64,000 nt of DNA from CAVVDT01 sp963747005. GTDB lineage: Bacteria; Pseudomonadota; Alphaproteobacteria; Rhizobiales; Aestuariivirgaceae. The notes beneath the pieces are model-generated. The model was not told where the DNA came from. It was given only the letters and a program-made list of their open reading frames with translations, and did not search any database. Made by a program: the position numbers and the translations under genes. The stretch covers positions 248,001-312,000 of the forward strand of contig CAVVDT010000008.1 in the NCBI GenBank assembly GCA_963747005.1, written 5' to 3'. Of the stretch, positions 16,463 through 25,152 are shown piece after piece. Within the stretch, counting starts at the first letter, position 1; each line of letters opens with the position of its first letter.

Positions 16463-19252
16463 ATGTCTGACGGAAAAGTCACTTTCAATCTCGACGGGCA
16501 GGATGTCACCGCCGAACCGGGGGAAAGCATCTGGCAGGTGGCCAAGCGCCATGGCACCACCATCCCGCATCTGTGCTGGAAGGATGCCCCCGGCTACCGC
16601 GCCGACGGCAACTGCCGCGCCTGCATGGTGGAGGTCGAGGGCGAGCGGGTGCTGGCCGCCTCGTGCCTGAGAAAACCCGCCGAGGGCATGAAGGTGAAGA
16701 CCCAGACCGAGCGGGCGAAGTCGGCCCGCCACATGGTGTTCGAACTGCTCATGGCCGACCAGCCCAAGCCCTCAGATGCCCACGACAGCCAGTCGGCGTT
16801 CCTCAACTGGGCAAAGGCCATGGAGGTTTCGCTGTCGCGCTTCCCCAGGGACGAAAGCCCGAAGGCCGACGTCAGCCATCCCGCCATGGCCGTCAACCTC
16901 GATGCCTGCATCCATTGCAACCTGTGCGTCCGCGCCTGTCGCGAGGTGCAGGTGAACGACGTGATCGGCATGGCCTGGCGCGGCAGCCATGAAAAGATCG
17001 TCTTCGATTTCGACGATCCCATGGGCTCATCCACCTGCGTTGCCTGCGGGGAATGCGTGCAGGCCTGCCCGACCGGCGCCCTGATGCCGGCCAACATGGT
17101 CGATGCCAAGGGCCGCGGCGGCCGCGTCGCTGAGCGTCAGGTGCAATCGGTATGCCCCTATTGCGGTGTCGGCTGCCAGATCACCTACAATCTCAAGAAG
17201 AACGCCAGGACCGGCAAGGAGGAGATCGCCTGGGTCGACGGCGCCACGGGTCCGGCCAACGAGAACCGCCTGTGCGTCAAGGGCCGTTTCGGCTTCGACT
17301 ATGTCACCTCGCCCGAGCGCCTGACCAAACCGCTGATCCGCAAGTCCGGCAAGCCCAAGGGTCTCAACATGGACCCGAAAAAGCCCCTCACCCACTTCCG
17401 CGAGGCGACGTGGGAGGAAGCCCTCGATTTCGCCGCCTCGGGCCTGCGGGCCACCCGCGATACCCACAGCAAGAAGGCACTGGCCGGCTTCGGCTCGGCC
17501 AAGTGTTCCAACGAGGAGGCCTATCTGTTCCAGAAGCTGGTGCGGACGGGCTTCGGCTCCAACAACGTCGACCATTGCACCCGGTTGTGCCATGCCTCAT
17601 CGGTCGCCGCCCTGATGGAGACCATCGGTTCGGGCGCGGTGACGGCGCCATTTACCGCGGTCAAGGATTCCGACCTCATCATCGTCATCGGCTCCAACCC
17701 CACCGGCAACCATCCCGTCGCCGCCACCTTCTTCAAGCAGGCCGCCAAGCGTGGCGCCGAGCTCATCATCATGGATCCGCGCGCCACGGCGCTGAAGCGC
17801 CACGCCACCCACATGCTGCAATTCAGGAACGGCAGCGATGTTTCGCTGCTCAACGCCATGATGCATGTGATCGTCGAGGAAGGCCTTTACGACCGGCAAT
17901 ATATCCAGGCCCACACCGACGGCTTCGAGCGGTTGAAGAGCCACCTGAAGAAATTCACGCCCGAGGAGATGGAAAAGATCTGCGGTATCAAGGCCGATGA
18001 GATCCGCACCGTGGCGCGCAAGTACGCCCGGGCCAACGCCGCCATCATCTTCTGGGGCATGGGCGTTTCGCAGCATACCCACGGCACTGACAATGCCCGC
18101 TGCCTCATCTCGCTGGCGCTGATGTGCGGCCAGACCGGGCGCGCCGGCACCGGCCTGCATCCGTTGCGCGGCCAGAACAACGTGCAAGGGGCATCGGACG
18201 CCGGCCTCATCCCCATGGTGTTCCCCGACTACATGAAGGTCGGCGATCAGCAGGTCAAGGCGCGCTTCGAGACCCTGTGGGGCGCCGAGCTCGATCCCGA
18301 GCCCGGCCTCACCGTGGTCGAGACCATCGATGCCATCCACGCCGGCAAGGTGCGCTCCATGTACATCATGGGCGAGAACCCGGCCATGTCGGACCCCGAT
18401 GTGGCGCACGCCCGCGAGGCGCTCGCCAAGCTCGATCACCTGGTGGTGCAGGACATCTTCCTCACCGAGACGGCGATGTATGCCGATGTCATCCTGCCCG
18501 CCACCGCCTGGCCGGAAAAGACCGGCACCGTCTCCAACACCAACCGCCAGGTGCAGATGGGTCGACAGGCCCTGGATGCCCCCGGCGAGGCGAAGCCCGA
18601 CTGGTGGATCACGCAGGAAATCGCCCGCCGCATCGGGCTCAAATGGAGCTATGACGGGCCGGCCGCTGTCTTCGCGGAGATGAAGCAGGCGATGCCGTCG
18701 CTCGACAACATCACCTGGGACCGGCTGGAGACCGAAAACGTCGTCGCCTATCCGTGCCCGGCGCCCGACCATCCCGGCACCGCCATCGTGTTCGGCGATC
18801 GCTTCCCCACCGCCGATGGCCTCGGCAAGTTCGTGCCGGCCGAAGTCCTGCCACCCGACGAGCAGCCGGATCAAAAATTCCCCTTCGTGCTGTCGACCGG
18901 TCGCCAGCTCGAGCATTGGCACACCGGCGCCATGACCCGGCGCGCCAGCGTGCTCGATGCCGTCGAGCCCGAGCCGACGGTGCAGATGAGTTCGCGCGAC
19001 ATCGCCAAGTTCGGCATGCTGCCGGGCGACATGGTGAAGGTCACGACAAGGCGCGGCTCCATCACCTTGAAGGCGCGCCAGGAAGGCTCCATCGCGCCGG
19101 GGACGCTGTTCATCCCGTTTGCCTATGTGGAGGCGGCCGCCAACATCCTCACCAACCCCAAGCTCGACCCCTTCGGCAAGATCCCCGAGTTCAAGTTTGC
19201 CGCCGCCAGGGTGGAACCGGTGAAGAAGGTCGAGGCGCAGGCGGCTGAGTGA
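16463..19252 (+). CDS. fdsA: Formate dehydrogenase alpha subunit (molybdenum, NAD-dependent FdsA type)
   Basis: About 929 residues, start fixed by AGGAGG ten bases upstream. Domains in order: N-terminal NuoG-like [2Fe-2S] and His-Cys cluster region, a ferredoxin pair (CIHCNLCVRAC and CVACGECVQAC), a proximal [4Fe-4S] site (CPYCGVGC), then the bis-MGD domains. The catalytic residue is Cys376 followed by His377 in CTRLCH, aligning with the Sec of E. coli FdhF, so this is a Cys enzyme. It oxidises formate to CO2. The accessory genes fdhD and fdsD, which often follow, are absent here. Confidence 0.92.
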   Translation: MSDGKVTFNLDGQDVTAEPGESIWQVAKRHGTTIPHLCWKDAPGYRADGNCRACMVEVEGERVLAASCLRKPAEGMKVKTQTERAKSARHMVFELLMADQPKPSDAHDSQSAFLNWAKAMEVSLSRFPRDESPKADVSHPAMAVNLDACIHCNLCVRACREVQVNDVIGMAWRGSHEKIVFDFDDPMGSSTCVACGECVQACPTGALMPANMVDAKGRGGRVAERQVQSVCPYCGVGCQITYNLKKNARTGKEEIAWVDGATGPANENRLCVKGRFGFDYVTSPERLTKPLIRKSGKPKGLNMDPKKPLTHFREATWEEALDFAASGLRATRDTHSKKALAGFGSAKCSNEEAYLFQKLVRTGFGSNNVDHCTRLCHASSVAALMETIGSGAVTAPFTAVKDSDLIIVIGSNPTGNHPVAATFFKQAAKRGAELIIMDPRATALKRHATHMLQFRNGSDVSLLNAMMHVIVEEGLYDRQYIQAHTDGFERLKSHLKKFTPEEMEKICGIKADEIRTVARKYARANAAIIFWGMGVSQHTHGTDNARCLISLALMCGQTGRAGTGLHPLRGQNNVQGASDAGLIPMVFPDYMKVGDQQVKARFETLWGAELDPEPGLTVVETIDAIHAGKVRSMYIMGENPAMSDPDVAHAREALAKLDHLVVQDIFLTETAMYADVILPATAWPEKTGTVSNTNRQVQMGRQALDAPGEAKPDWWITQEIARRIGLKWSYDGPAAVFAEMKQAMPSLDNITWDRLETENVVAYPCPAPDHPGTAIVFGDRFPTADGLGKFVPAEVLPPDEQPDQKFPFVLSTGRQLEHWHTGAMTRRASVLDAVEPEPTVQMSSRDIAKFGMLPGDMVKVTTRRGSITLKARQEGSIAPGTLFIPFAYVEAAANILTNPKLDPFGKIPEFKFAAARVEPVKKVEAQAAE

Positions 19253-19300
19253 CGCGACGGGTCGCGCAAGGCGAAAGCTTGGTGTATAGACCGGCACGCC

Positions 19301-20551
19301 ATGCCGCATGAACCCGCTATCGTCACTTTCGGCTGCCGGCTCAACACTTATGAGTCGGAAGTTGTCCGCGCCAGCGCCAGCGCCGCGGGGCTGGAAGATG
19401 CCGTCATCTTCAACACCTGCGCGGTGACCGCCGAGGCGACGCGCCAGGCGCGCCAGGCCATCCGGCGTGCAAGGCGCGAAAGGCCGGAAGCGCGTATCGT
19501 CGTTACCGGCTGCGCCGCCCAGATCGACCCCGGAATGTTCGCATCGATGCCGGAAGTGGACCGGGTGCTGGGCAATGCGGAAAAGCTCGACCGCCGCTCC
19601 TACGGCGCGGCGAGCGATGAGAAGGTGCTGGCCGGCGACATCATGACAGTGCATAAGGCCGCGACCCCGAGAATCGCCGGGATCGCCGGGCGCACCCGCG
19701 CCTTCGTCGAAGTGCAGAACGGCTGCGATCATCGCTGCACCTTTTGCATCATCCCCTTCGGGCGCGGCCATTCGCGCTCGGTGCCGGTACCGCAGGTCAT
19801 CGATCAGGTGCGCCGGCTGGTGGAATCGGGAACGCCGGAGATTGCACTCACCGGCGTCGACATCACCGCCTGGGGCGGCGATCTGCCGGGAGCGCCAAAG
19901 CTGGGACATCTGGTGAAGGCCATCCTCGATGCGGTGCCGGACCTGAAGCGCCTGCGCCTCACCTCCCTCGACATGGTCGAAGTGGACGATGAACTGATGG
20001 CGGCGATCGGCGGGGACGAGCGCCTGATGCCGCATTTCCATCTCTCCTTGCAGGCTGGCGACGACATGATCCTGAAGCGCATGAAGCGCCGTCACAGCCG
20101 CGGCGATACGCTGGACTTCTGCAACGCGGTGCGCCGGGTGCGCCCCGATGCGGTGTTCGGTGCCGACCTCATCGCCGGCTTTCCGACCGAGACGGACGAC
20201 ATGTTCGCCAATACGCTGTCGCTGCTGGGCGAGGCGGGCATCACGTTCCTGCACGTCTTTCCGTTTTCGCCGCGCCCCGGAACGCCTGCCGCCCGCATGC
20301 CGCAGGTGGAGGGATCGCTGGTGCGCGAACGCGCCCGGCGCCTCAGGGCCGAGGGCGAGGCTCAACTTGCCCGCTTCCTCAAGGGCGAAGTGGGCCGCCG
20401 CCGCGAGGTGCTGGTGGAGACCGGCGACCTCGCCCGCACTCCCCACTATGCCCCGGTGCGCCTGGCAGCGCCGGCCGACGCCGGCAGCATCCTCGCCGTC
20501 GAGATCACCGGTGCCGATGCCACGCGGCTCGAAGGCAGGCTGGCGGCATGA
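19301..20551 (+). CDS. mtaB: tRNA (N6-threonylcarbamoyladenosine(37)-C2)-methylthiotransferase MtaB
   Basis: 416 residues. Radical-SAM enzyme that adds a methylthio group to t6A37 of tRNAs reading ANN codons. The N-terminal UPF0004 domain holds auxiliary-cluster cysteines (FGCRLN, NTCAV, TGCAAQ), the SAM cluster is CDHRCTFC near residue 145, and a TRAM-like tail follows. Four-base overlap with ftsY reproduces the gene order common in Hyphomicrobiales. Confidence 0.92.
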   Translation: MPHEPAIVTFGCRLNTYESEVVRASASAAGLEDAVIFNTCAVTAEATRQARQAIRRARRERPEARIVVTGCAAQIDPGMFASMPEVDRVLGNAEKLDRRSYGAASDEKVLAGDIMTVHKAATPRIAGIAGRTRAFVEVQNGCDHRCTFCIIPFGRGHSRSVPVPQVIDQVRRLVESGTPEIALTGVDITAWGGDLPGAPKLGHLVKAILDAVPDLKRLRLTSLDMVEVDDELMAAIGGDERLMPHFHLSLQAGDDMILKRMKRRHSRGDTLDFCNAVRRVRPDAVFGADLIAGFPTETDDMFANTLSLLGEAGITFLHVFPFSPRPGTPAARMPQVEGSLVRERARRLRAEGEAQLARFLKGEVGRRREVLVETGDLARTPHYAPVRLAAPADAGSILAVEITGADATRLEGRLAA

Positions 20552-22041
20552 GCGGCTTTTTCAAGAAGCTCTTCAACCGCGTCATCGGCCGCAAGGAAGG
20601 CGAGGCCCCCGAGGTCGAGGCCGAAGCCACGCCTGAGATCCTGCCCGAACCCGCAATCGAGGCGGTAGAACCGGAGCCGGTCCCGCTGCCGCCCACGCCA
20701 GAGCCCGAGCCCGAGGTGGTGGCGGCGCCAAGTCCCGCCGTCAAGAAAGCGGCCGCACCGCCAGCCAAGGCGGAGGTCGAGACGGCAAAACCGCCCGCAG
20801 CCAGGCCGAAGCCGGCCGCGAAGCCAACACCGGCACCCAAGCCAAAACCGGCCCCGGCCCCGGCCCCCGAACCGGTGAAGGAGAAAGCCCCGCCGCCCGA
20901 GCCGCTCAAGGCCAAGACGCCGCCGCTCCCGGTGAAGGAAGAAGCGCGGCCGGAAGACTTCGAGGAGCCATCGCCGCCCGTCGAGACGGGGGCGGGTGCC
21001 GCTTTGCCGTTCGACATCCAGGCCGAGCCGCTGCCATTGACCCGTGTCGAAACCGTCGAGGAGACTGCACCCCCGCCGCCGCCTCTTCCCGACGAGGCGC
21101 CGGCGCGCAAGGGCGGCTGGTTCACCCGCCTGCGCCATGGACTGGCAAAATCCTCACGCTCGCTCACCGGCGGCATCACCGACATCTTCACCAAGAGGAA
21201 GCTCGACGCAGCAACCCTGGAGGACCTGGAAGACCTGCTCATCCAGGGCGACCTCGGCATCGACATGGCGGGCCGCATCACCAATGCCGTGGCGAAGGGC
21301 CGCTACGACAAGATGATCGATCCCGGCGAGGTGCGCCGCATCCTCGCCGCCGAAGTGGAAAAGGTGCTCACCCCCGTCGAGGTGCCGTTCACTTTCGACG
21401 AGACGCAAAAGCCCTTCGTCATCCTCGTTGTGGGGGTCAACGGCTCCGGCAAGACCACCACCATCGGCAAGCTCGGCGCCATTGCGGTCGGCGAGGGCTA
21501 CTCCGTCCTCCTGGCCGCCTGCGATACCTTCCGCGCCGCCGCCATCGAGCAGCTTGCCGTATGGGGCGAGCGCATCGGGGCGAAGGTCGTCAGCCGGCCG
21601 ACCGGCGCGGATGCCTCGGGGCTGGCCTATGATGCTCTCGCCGAAGCCCGCCGCGCCGGCACCGACATCGTGTTCATCGACACTGCCGGGCGCCTGCACA
21701 ACAAGGCCGAACTGATGGCCGAACTGGAAAAGATCGTGCGGGTCATCAAGAAGCAGGATGAAACCGCGCCGCATGCCGTCCTGCTGGTGCTCGATGCAAC
21801 GACCGGCCAGAACGCCATCACCCAGGCCGATGTCTTCACCCGCATCGCCGGGGTTACCGGCATCGTCATGACCAAGCTCGACGGCACCGCCCGCGGCGGC
21901 ATCCTGGTGGCGATTGCCGAACGCTTCAAGCTGCCGGTCCACGCCATCGGGGTGGGCGAGACGGTCGATGACCTGCAGCCCTTCGATGCCACAGCCTTTG
22001 CCCGCGCCATCGCCGGGCTCGACGAGGAGGTCGATGCATGA
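20548..22041 (+). CDS. ftsY: Signal recognition particle receptor FtsY
   Basis: 497 residues. SRP GTPase receptor that docks ribosome-nascent chains at the inner membrane. Residues 1 to ~190 are a low-complexity Glu/Pro/Ala/Lys-rich acidic region, longer than usual. The NG domain follows, with the P-loop GVNGSGKTTT, DTAGRLHNK and TKLDGTARGG. The Pro-Lys-Ala repeats of the acidic domain are probably disordered and contact lipids and the translocon. Overlaps mtaB and yciB at both ends. Confidence 0.94.
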   Translation: MSGFFKKLFNRVIGRKEGEAPEVEAEATPEILPEPAIEAVEPEPVPLPPTPEPEPEVVAAPSPAVKKAAAPPAKAEVETAKPPAARPKPAAKPTPAPKPKPAPAPAPEPVKEKAPPPEPLKAKTPPLPVKEEARPEDFEEPSPPVETGAGAALPFDIQAEPLPLTRVETVEETAPPPPPLPDEAPARKGGWFTRLRHGLAKSSRSLTGGITDIFTKRKLDAATLEDLEDLLIQGDLGIDMAGRITNAVAKGRYDKMIDPGEVRRILAAEVEKVLTPVEVPFTFDETQKPFVILVVGVNGSGKTTTIGKLGAIAVGEGYSVLLAACDTFRAAAIEQLAVWGERIGAKVVSRPTGADASGLAYDALAEARRAGTDIVFIDTAGRLHNKAELMAELEKIVRVIKKQDETAPHAVLLVLDATTGQNAITQADVFTRIAGVTGIVMTKLDGTARGGILVAIAERFKLPVHAIGVGETVDDLQPFDATAFARAIAGLDEEVDA

Positions 22042-22625
22042 ACGAAGCGCATGACAAGCCGCTGCGCGCCATGCCGCCGCTGGTCAAGATCACGGTGGAG
22101 GCGGGACCGCTGGTCGCCTTCTTCATCGCCAATGCCAGGGCCGGCATCTTCTGGGGCACCGGCGTCTACATGGTGGCCGCCGCCATCGCGCTGGCGGTGG
22201 CGTGGATCATGACGCGGCGCATCGCCATCGTGCCGGTGGTGACGCTGGTCTTCGTGCTGGGCTTCGGGGCGCTCACCTTGATGCTGCACGATGCCACCTT
22301 CATCAAGATGAAGGTGACCGTCATCAACGCCCTGTTCGGCGCCATCCTCGCCGGTGGGCTGGTGTTCGACCGCTCGCTCCTGAAGCCGGTGTTCGGCGAA
22401 GCCATGGCGCTGGACGATGCGGGATGGAAGAAACTGACGTTCAGGTGGGCAATGTTCTTCTTCGCCATCGCCATCCTCAACGAGGTGGTTTGGCGCCATG
22501 TGTCGACCGATCTGTGGGTCAAGTTCAAGGTGTTCGGCATCCTGCCGCTCACCTTCGTCTTCGCGCTCGCCCAGATGCCACTGATGCAGCGCCACGCCCC
22601 GCCGGAAGAAAAAAGCGCCGATTAG
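22038..22625 (+). CDS. yciB: Inner membrane-spanning protein YciB / septation protein A (IspZ)
   Basis: 195 residues with about five predicted membrane spans. The family is implicated in septation and envelope integrity. Conserved features are the early GPLVAFFIANARAGIFWGT-type segment, FIKMKVTVINALFGA in the middle and WRHVSTDLWVKFKVFG near residue 155. Stop-start coupled to ftsY. It ends 3 bp before the stop of the convergent M24 gene. Confidence 0.9.
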   Translation: MNEAHDKPLRAMPPLVKITVEAGPLVAFFIANARAGIFWGTGVYMVAAAIALAVAWIMTRRIAIVPVVTLVFVLGFGALTLMLHDATFIKMKVTVINALFGAILAGGLVFDRSLLKPVFGEAMALDDAGWKKLTFRWAMFFFAIAILNEVVWRHVSTDLWVKFKVFGILPLTFVFALAQMPLMQRHAPPEEKSAD

Positions 22626-22628
22626 AGC

Positions 22629-23807
22629 CTAAACCACCACCAGTTCGCGCACCACGTCGCACAGGCGCTCGCCGCCTTTTTCGGTGATGACGATGGGTTC
22701 GGAAATGCCCGCCCCGAAATCCTCCAGCCACACGCCCGACTGGAAATGGAAGCACATGCCGGCTTCCAGCACCGTCCTGTCGCCGGCCCTCAGGCTGGCG
22801 GTGCGCTCGCCCCAGTCGGGCGGGTAATTGAGGCCGATGGAATAGCCCACCCGGCTCTTCTTCTCGAAGCCATGGCGATTGAGGATGGATTGCCACAAGG
22901 CTTCCACCTCCTCGCAGGTGACACCCGGCCGGGCCGCCTCGATGGCCCGGTCGCCGCCCTCGACGATGGCTTCGGCCAGCCGCAGCATCTTCTCCGGCGG
23001 GCGCCCGATATGGGCGGTGCGGGTGAGCGGGGCATGGTAATGGCGCCGCGCCGCCGCCAGTTCCATGACGATGAGCCCGCTTGAGGGCAGCGGTTCATCC
23101 GTCCATGTCAGGTGCGGCGTCTTGGTGCCCTCGCCCACCTGGATCAGCGGGCACAGGCTGGTGTAGTCGCCATAAAGGCCGTCAATGCCGCTCACCTGGT
23201 CGTGGTAGACATCGGCGATCACCTCGTACTGGCGCACCCCCGGCTTGAGCCTTTGGAGCGCGTTGTTCATGGTCATGGAGATGATGCGCCCGGCCTCGCG
23301 CATGTAGCGAAGCTCGGCCGGCGACTTGACGAGGCGCGCCCAGTTGACCAGTTCCCGGTTGTCCAGAATCCTGGCGTTCGGCAGGCCCTCGACCAGATGC
23401 CGGTGGGCGCGGGCGGTATAATAGTGGGCATCGAAGTCGACCCCGATGCGCGCCGCGCCCCAGCCGCGTGCGATGATCAGGTCGCACAGTTCATCGAACG
23501 GATGCTTCGATGCATGGTGCACCAGCGGTTCGGAGAAGGCGATGATATTGGCCGCCGGCAAATCGGTGGTGATGTGGGCGGATGGCTCATCCTGGGCCCG
23601 TCCGAACCAGATCGGATGGGTTTCCGAAAGCTGCACGACAACGGCCTGCGGGGTATAGAACGACCAGCCGTCGAAGCCGGTGAGCCAGCCCATGTTGGCG
23701 GGGTCCTGGCAAATCAGAAGATCGAAGCCCGCCTTCACCATGCGCGCCTTGACATTGGCGACGCGGCGCCCGAATTCTTCCGCTGGAAAGGCTTTGACAA
23801 ATCCCAC
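22629..23807 (-). CDS. M24 family metallopeptidase-like protein, ectoine hydrolase (DoeA/EutD)-like
   Basis: 392 residues from a GTG at 23807, preceded by a GGGGGA ribosome site. A longer ATG frame to 23888 would begin inside a hairpin and is rejected. It has a creatinase-type N-terminal domain (NMGWLTGFDGWSFY) and a pita-bread C-terminal domain. The usual M24 metal ligands are altered: the strand that normally carries two Asp reads MELAAARRHYHAPLTRT. This pattern is what I recall for ectoine hydrolases, which open ectoine without a canonical metal site. DoeA identity is therefore a reasoned guess. An ArgE-like deacylase gene lies directly upstream. Confidence 0.7.
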   Translation of the reverse strand: MGFVKAFPAEEFGRRVANVKARMVKAGFDLLICQDPANMGWLTGFDGWSFYTPQAVVVQLSETHPIWFGRAQDEPSAHITTDLPAANIIAFSEPLVHHASKHPFDELCDLIIARGWGAARIGVDFDAHYYTARAHRHLVEGLPNARILDNRELVNWARLVKSPAELRYMREAGRIISMTMNNALQRLKPGVRQYEVIADVYHDQVSGIDGLYGDYTSLCPLIQVGEGTKTPHLTWTDEPLPSSGLIVMELAAARRHYHAPLTRTAHIGRPPEKMLRLAEAIVEGGDRAIEAARPGVTCEEVEALWQSILNRHGFEKKSRVGYSIGLNYPPDWGERTASLRAGDRTVLEAGMCFHFQSGVWLEDFGAGISEPIVITEKGGERLCDVVRELVVV

Positions 23808-23860
23808 GTCAATATCCCCCGATGTGATGTTCGCCTCAGTGGTCGCGAATCCAATATCTT

Positions 23861-23905
23861 GAGCATGATGCCGAAAAGTGGCTTCCACTTTTCGGCATCA
23901 TGCTC
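23861..23905. repeat. Perfect 21-bp palindrome between argE-like and M24 genes
   Basis: Arms at 23861-23881 and 23885-23905 are perfect complements around a 3-base loop (CTT). The right arm ends on the first base of the argE-like stop codon. The core GATGCCGAAAAGTGG belongs to a palindrome type that is very frequent between genes in Hyphomicrobiales. In RNA it forms a very stable hairpin in the ~100 bp between two leftward genes, so it may end or process the argE-like message. Confidence 0.8.
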
Positions 23906-25068
23906 TAGCGGGCGAGGCGAAGGGCGGCCCTTTCCAGAAAGCCCAGGCCTTCGGCCAGTTCGGCGATCTCGATATATTCATCCGGCTTGTGGGCCCGATC
24001 GATGCTGCCGGGGCCGAACACAACGGTGGAGAACCCGGCATCGCTGAAATAGCCGCCGTCGGTGCCGAACGACACGACACCGCTGCTGTTGAGCCCGGTG
24101 ACCTCGCTGACGAACTCGGTGGCCACCGCGGCGTTGCGGTCGTCCAGCGGCGGCACCCATATTTCGGCGATGTTGCGGATGTCGGCATCGGCGTTGACGG
24201 CGCGCATCGCCGGCAGCAGCGTCTCGGCGGCATAGGCATCGATCTCGGCAAGGATGGCCGCCCCGTCGTCGCCCGGCAGCGGGCGGAATTCCCAGTCGAA
24301 GTTGCACCAGCCCGCCGTCGCGTTGCGCACCACGCCGCCGGCAATGGTGCCGATGTTGAAGGTGGTATAGGGCGGATCGTAAGACGAACCGCGGGCGGGG
24401 CTGGCGGCAAGGCGGGCGCCGATCTCCTCGATCCTGGCGATCATCCGCATGGCATAGGAAATGGCGTTGACGCCCTTGCCCGGGTCGCTCGAATGCACCT
24501 CGAAGCCGGTCACTTCGGTGCGCATCTCATAACCGCCCTTGTGGCCGGTGATGATCTTCATCCCGGTCGGTTCACCGACGACGACCACCGACGGACGGAA
24601 GCTCCTGCCTGCCATTTGCTGCAAAAGATAGGGCATGCCGAGGCCGCCGGTCTCCTCGTCGAAGGAAAACGCGATATGCACCGGCTTCTTCAGATCAGCC
24701 GCCTTGAAGGCCGGCACGGCGCCGAGCACACAGGCCAGGAACCCCTTCATGTCGACCGACCCGCGACCATACAGCCGGTTGCCCTTGCGGGTCAGGATGA
24801 ACGGATCGCTGCTCCATTGCTGGCCGGTGACCGGCACCACGTCGGTGTGACCGTTGAACACCACGCCGCCGTCGACCTCAGGGCCGATGGTGGCGAACAC
24901 ATTGGCCCGCTCGCCGGCCGGGTCATAGCTCAGGCTGGCTTCGATGCCATGGCCGGCAAGATAGTCGGTGATGTAGCCGACGATGCCATGGGTCGGCCGC
25001 CCTGAGACGCTGTCGAAGCTGACCAGACGCTCGAGGATGGTCACGGTGTTGTCCAGCGCTTCACTCAC
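23905..25068 (-). CDS. argE: Acetylornithine deacetylase-like M20 peptidase
   Basis: 387 residues, full length for ArgE. Cytoplasmic dizinc deacylase that releases acetate from N-acetyl-ornithine or similar N-acyl amino acids. Metal and catalytic motifs are present: GHTDVVP (His and Asp), YGRGSVDMKG (bridging Asp), FDEETGG (catalytic and ligand Glu) and a late His in DRAHKPDEY. Because it precedes an ectoine-hydrolase-like gene, N-acetyl-diaminobutyrate is an alternative substrate. The paralogue-rich family makes exact substrate uncertain. Confidence 0.82.
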   Translation of the reverse strand: MSEALDNTVTILERLVSFDSVSGRPTHGIVGYITDYLAGHGIEASLSYDPAGERANVFATIGPEVDGGVVFNGHTDVVPVTGQQWSSDPFILTRKGNRLYGRGSVDMKGFLACVLGAVPAFKAADLKKPVHIAFSFDEETGGLGMPYLLQQMAGRSFRPSVVVVGEPTGMKIITGHKGGYEMRTEVTGFEVHSSDPGKGVNAISYAMRMIARIEEIGARLAASPARGSSYDPPYTTFNIGTIAGGVVRNATAGWCNFDWEFRPLPGDDGAAILAEIDAYAAETLLPAMRAVNADADIRNIAEIWVPPLDDRNAAVATEFVSEVTGLNSSGVVSFGTDGGYFSDAGFSTVVFGPGSIDRAHKPDEYIEIAELAEGLGFLERAALRLAR

Positions 25069-25152
25069 GGCGATTGCTCCATAACCTGGCCGCTGCGGCC
25101 ATGAGGTGTATATCGTGCGCGGGACAGGCGTGTCTAAGGTAAATTGGGCGGT

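Noticed and set aside
17597..20446. A 949-codon minus-strand frame across fdsA and mtaB.
   Set aside because: It is the mirror of two well-supported genes; its translation is His/Gly/Arg-rich with no domain. Similar long mirror frames at 10540-12495, 54445-56871 and 30537-32354 were rejected for the same reason.
23808..23888. An ATG start at 23888 for the M24 gene.
   Set aside because: It would start within the 21-bp hairpin and add a His-rich segment unlike the family; the GTG at 23807 has a good ribosome site.
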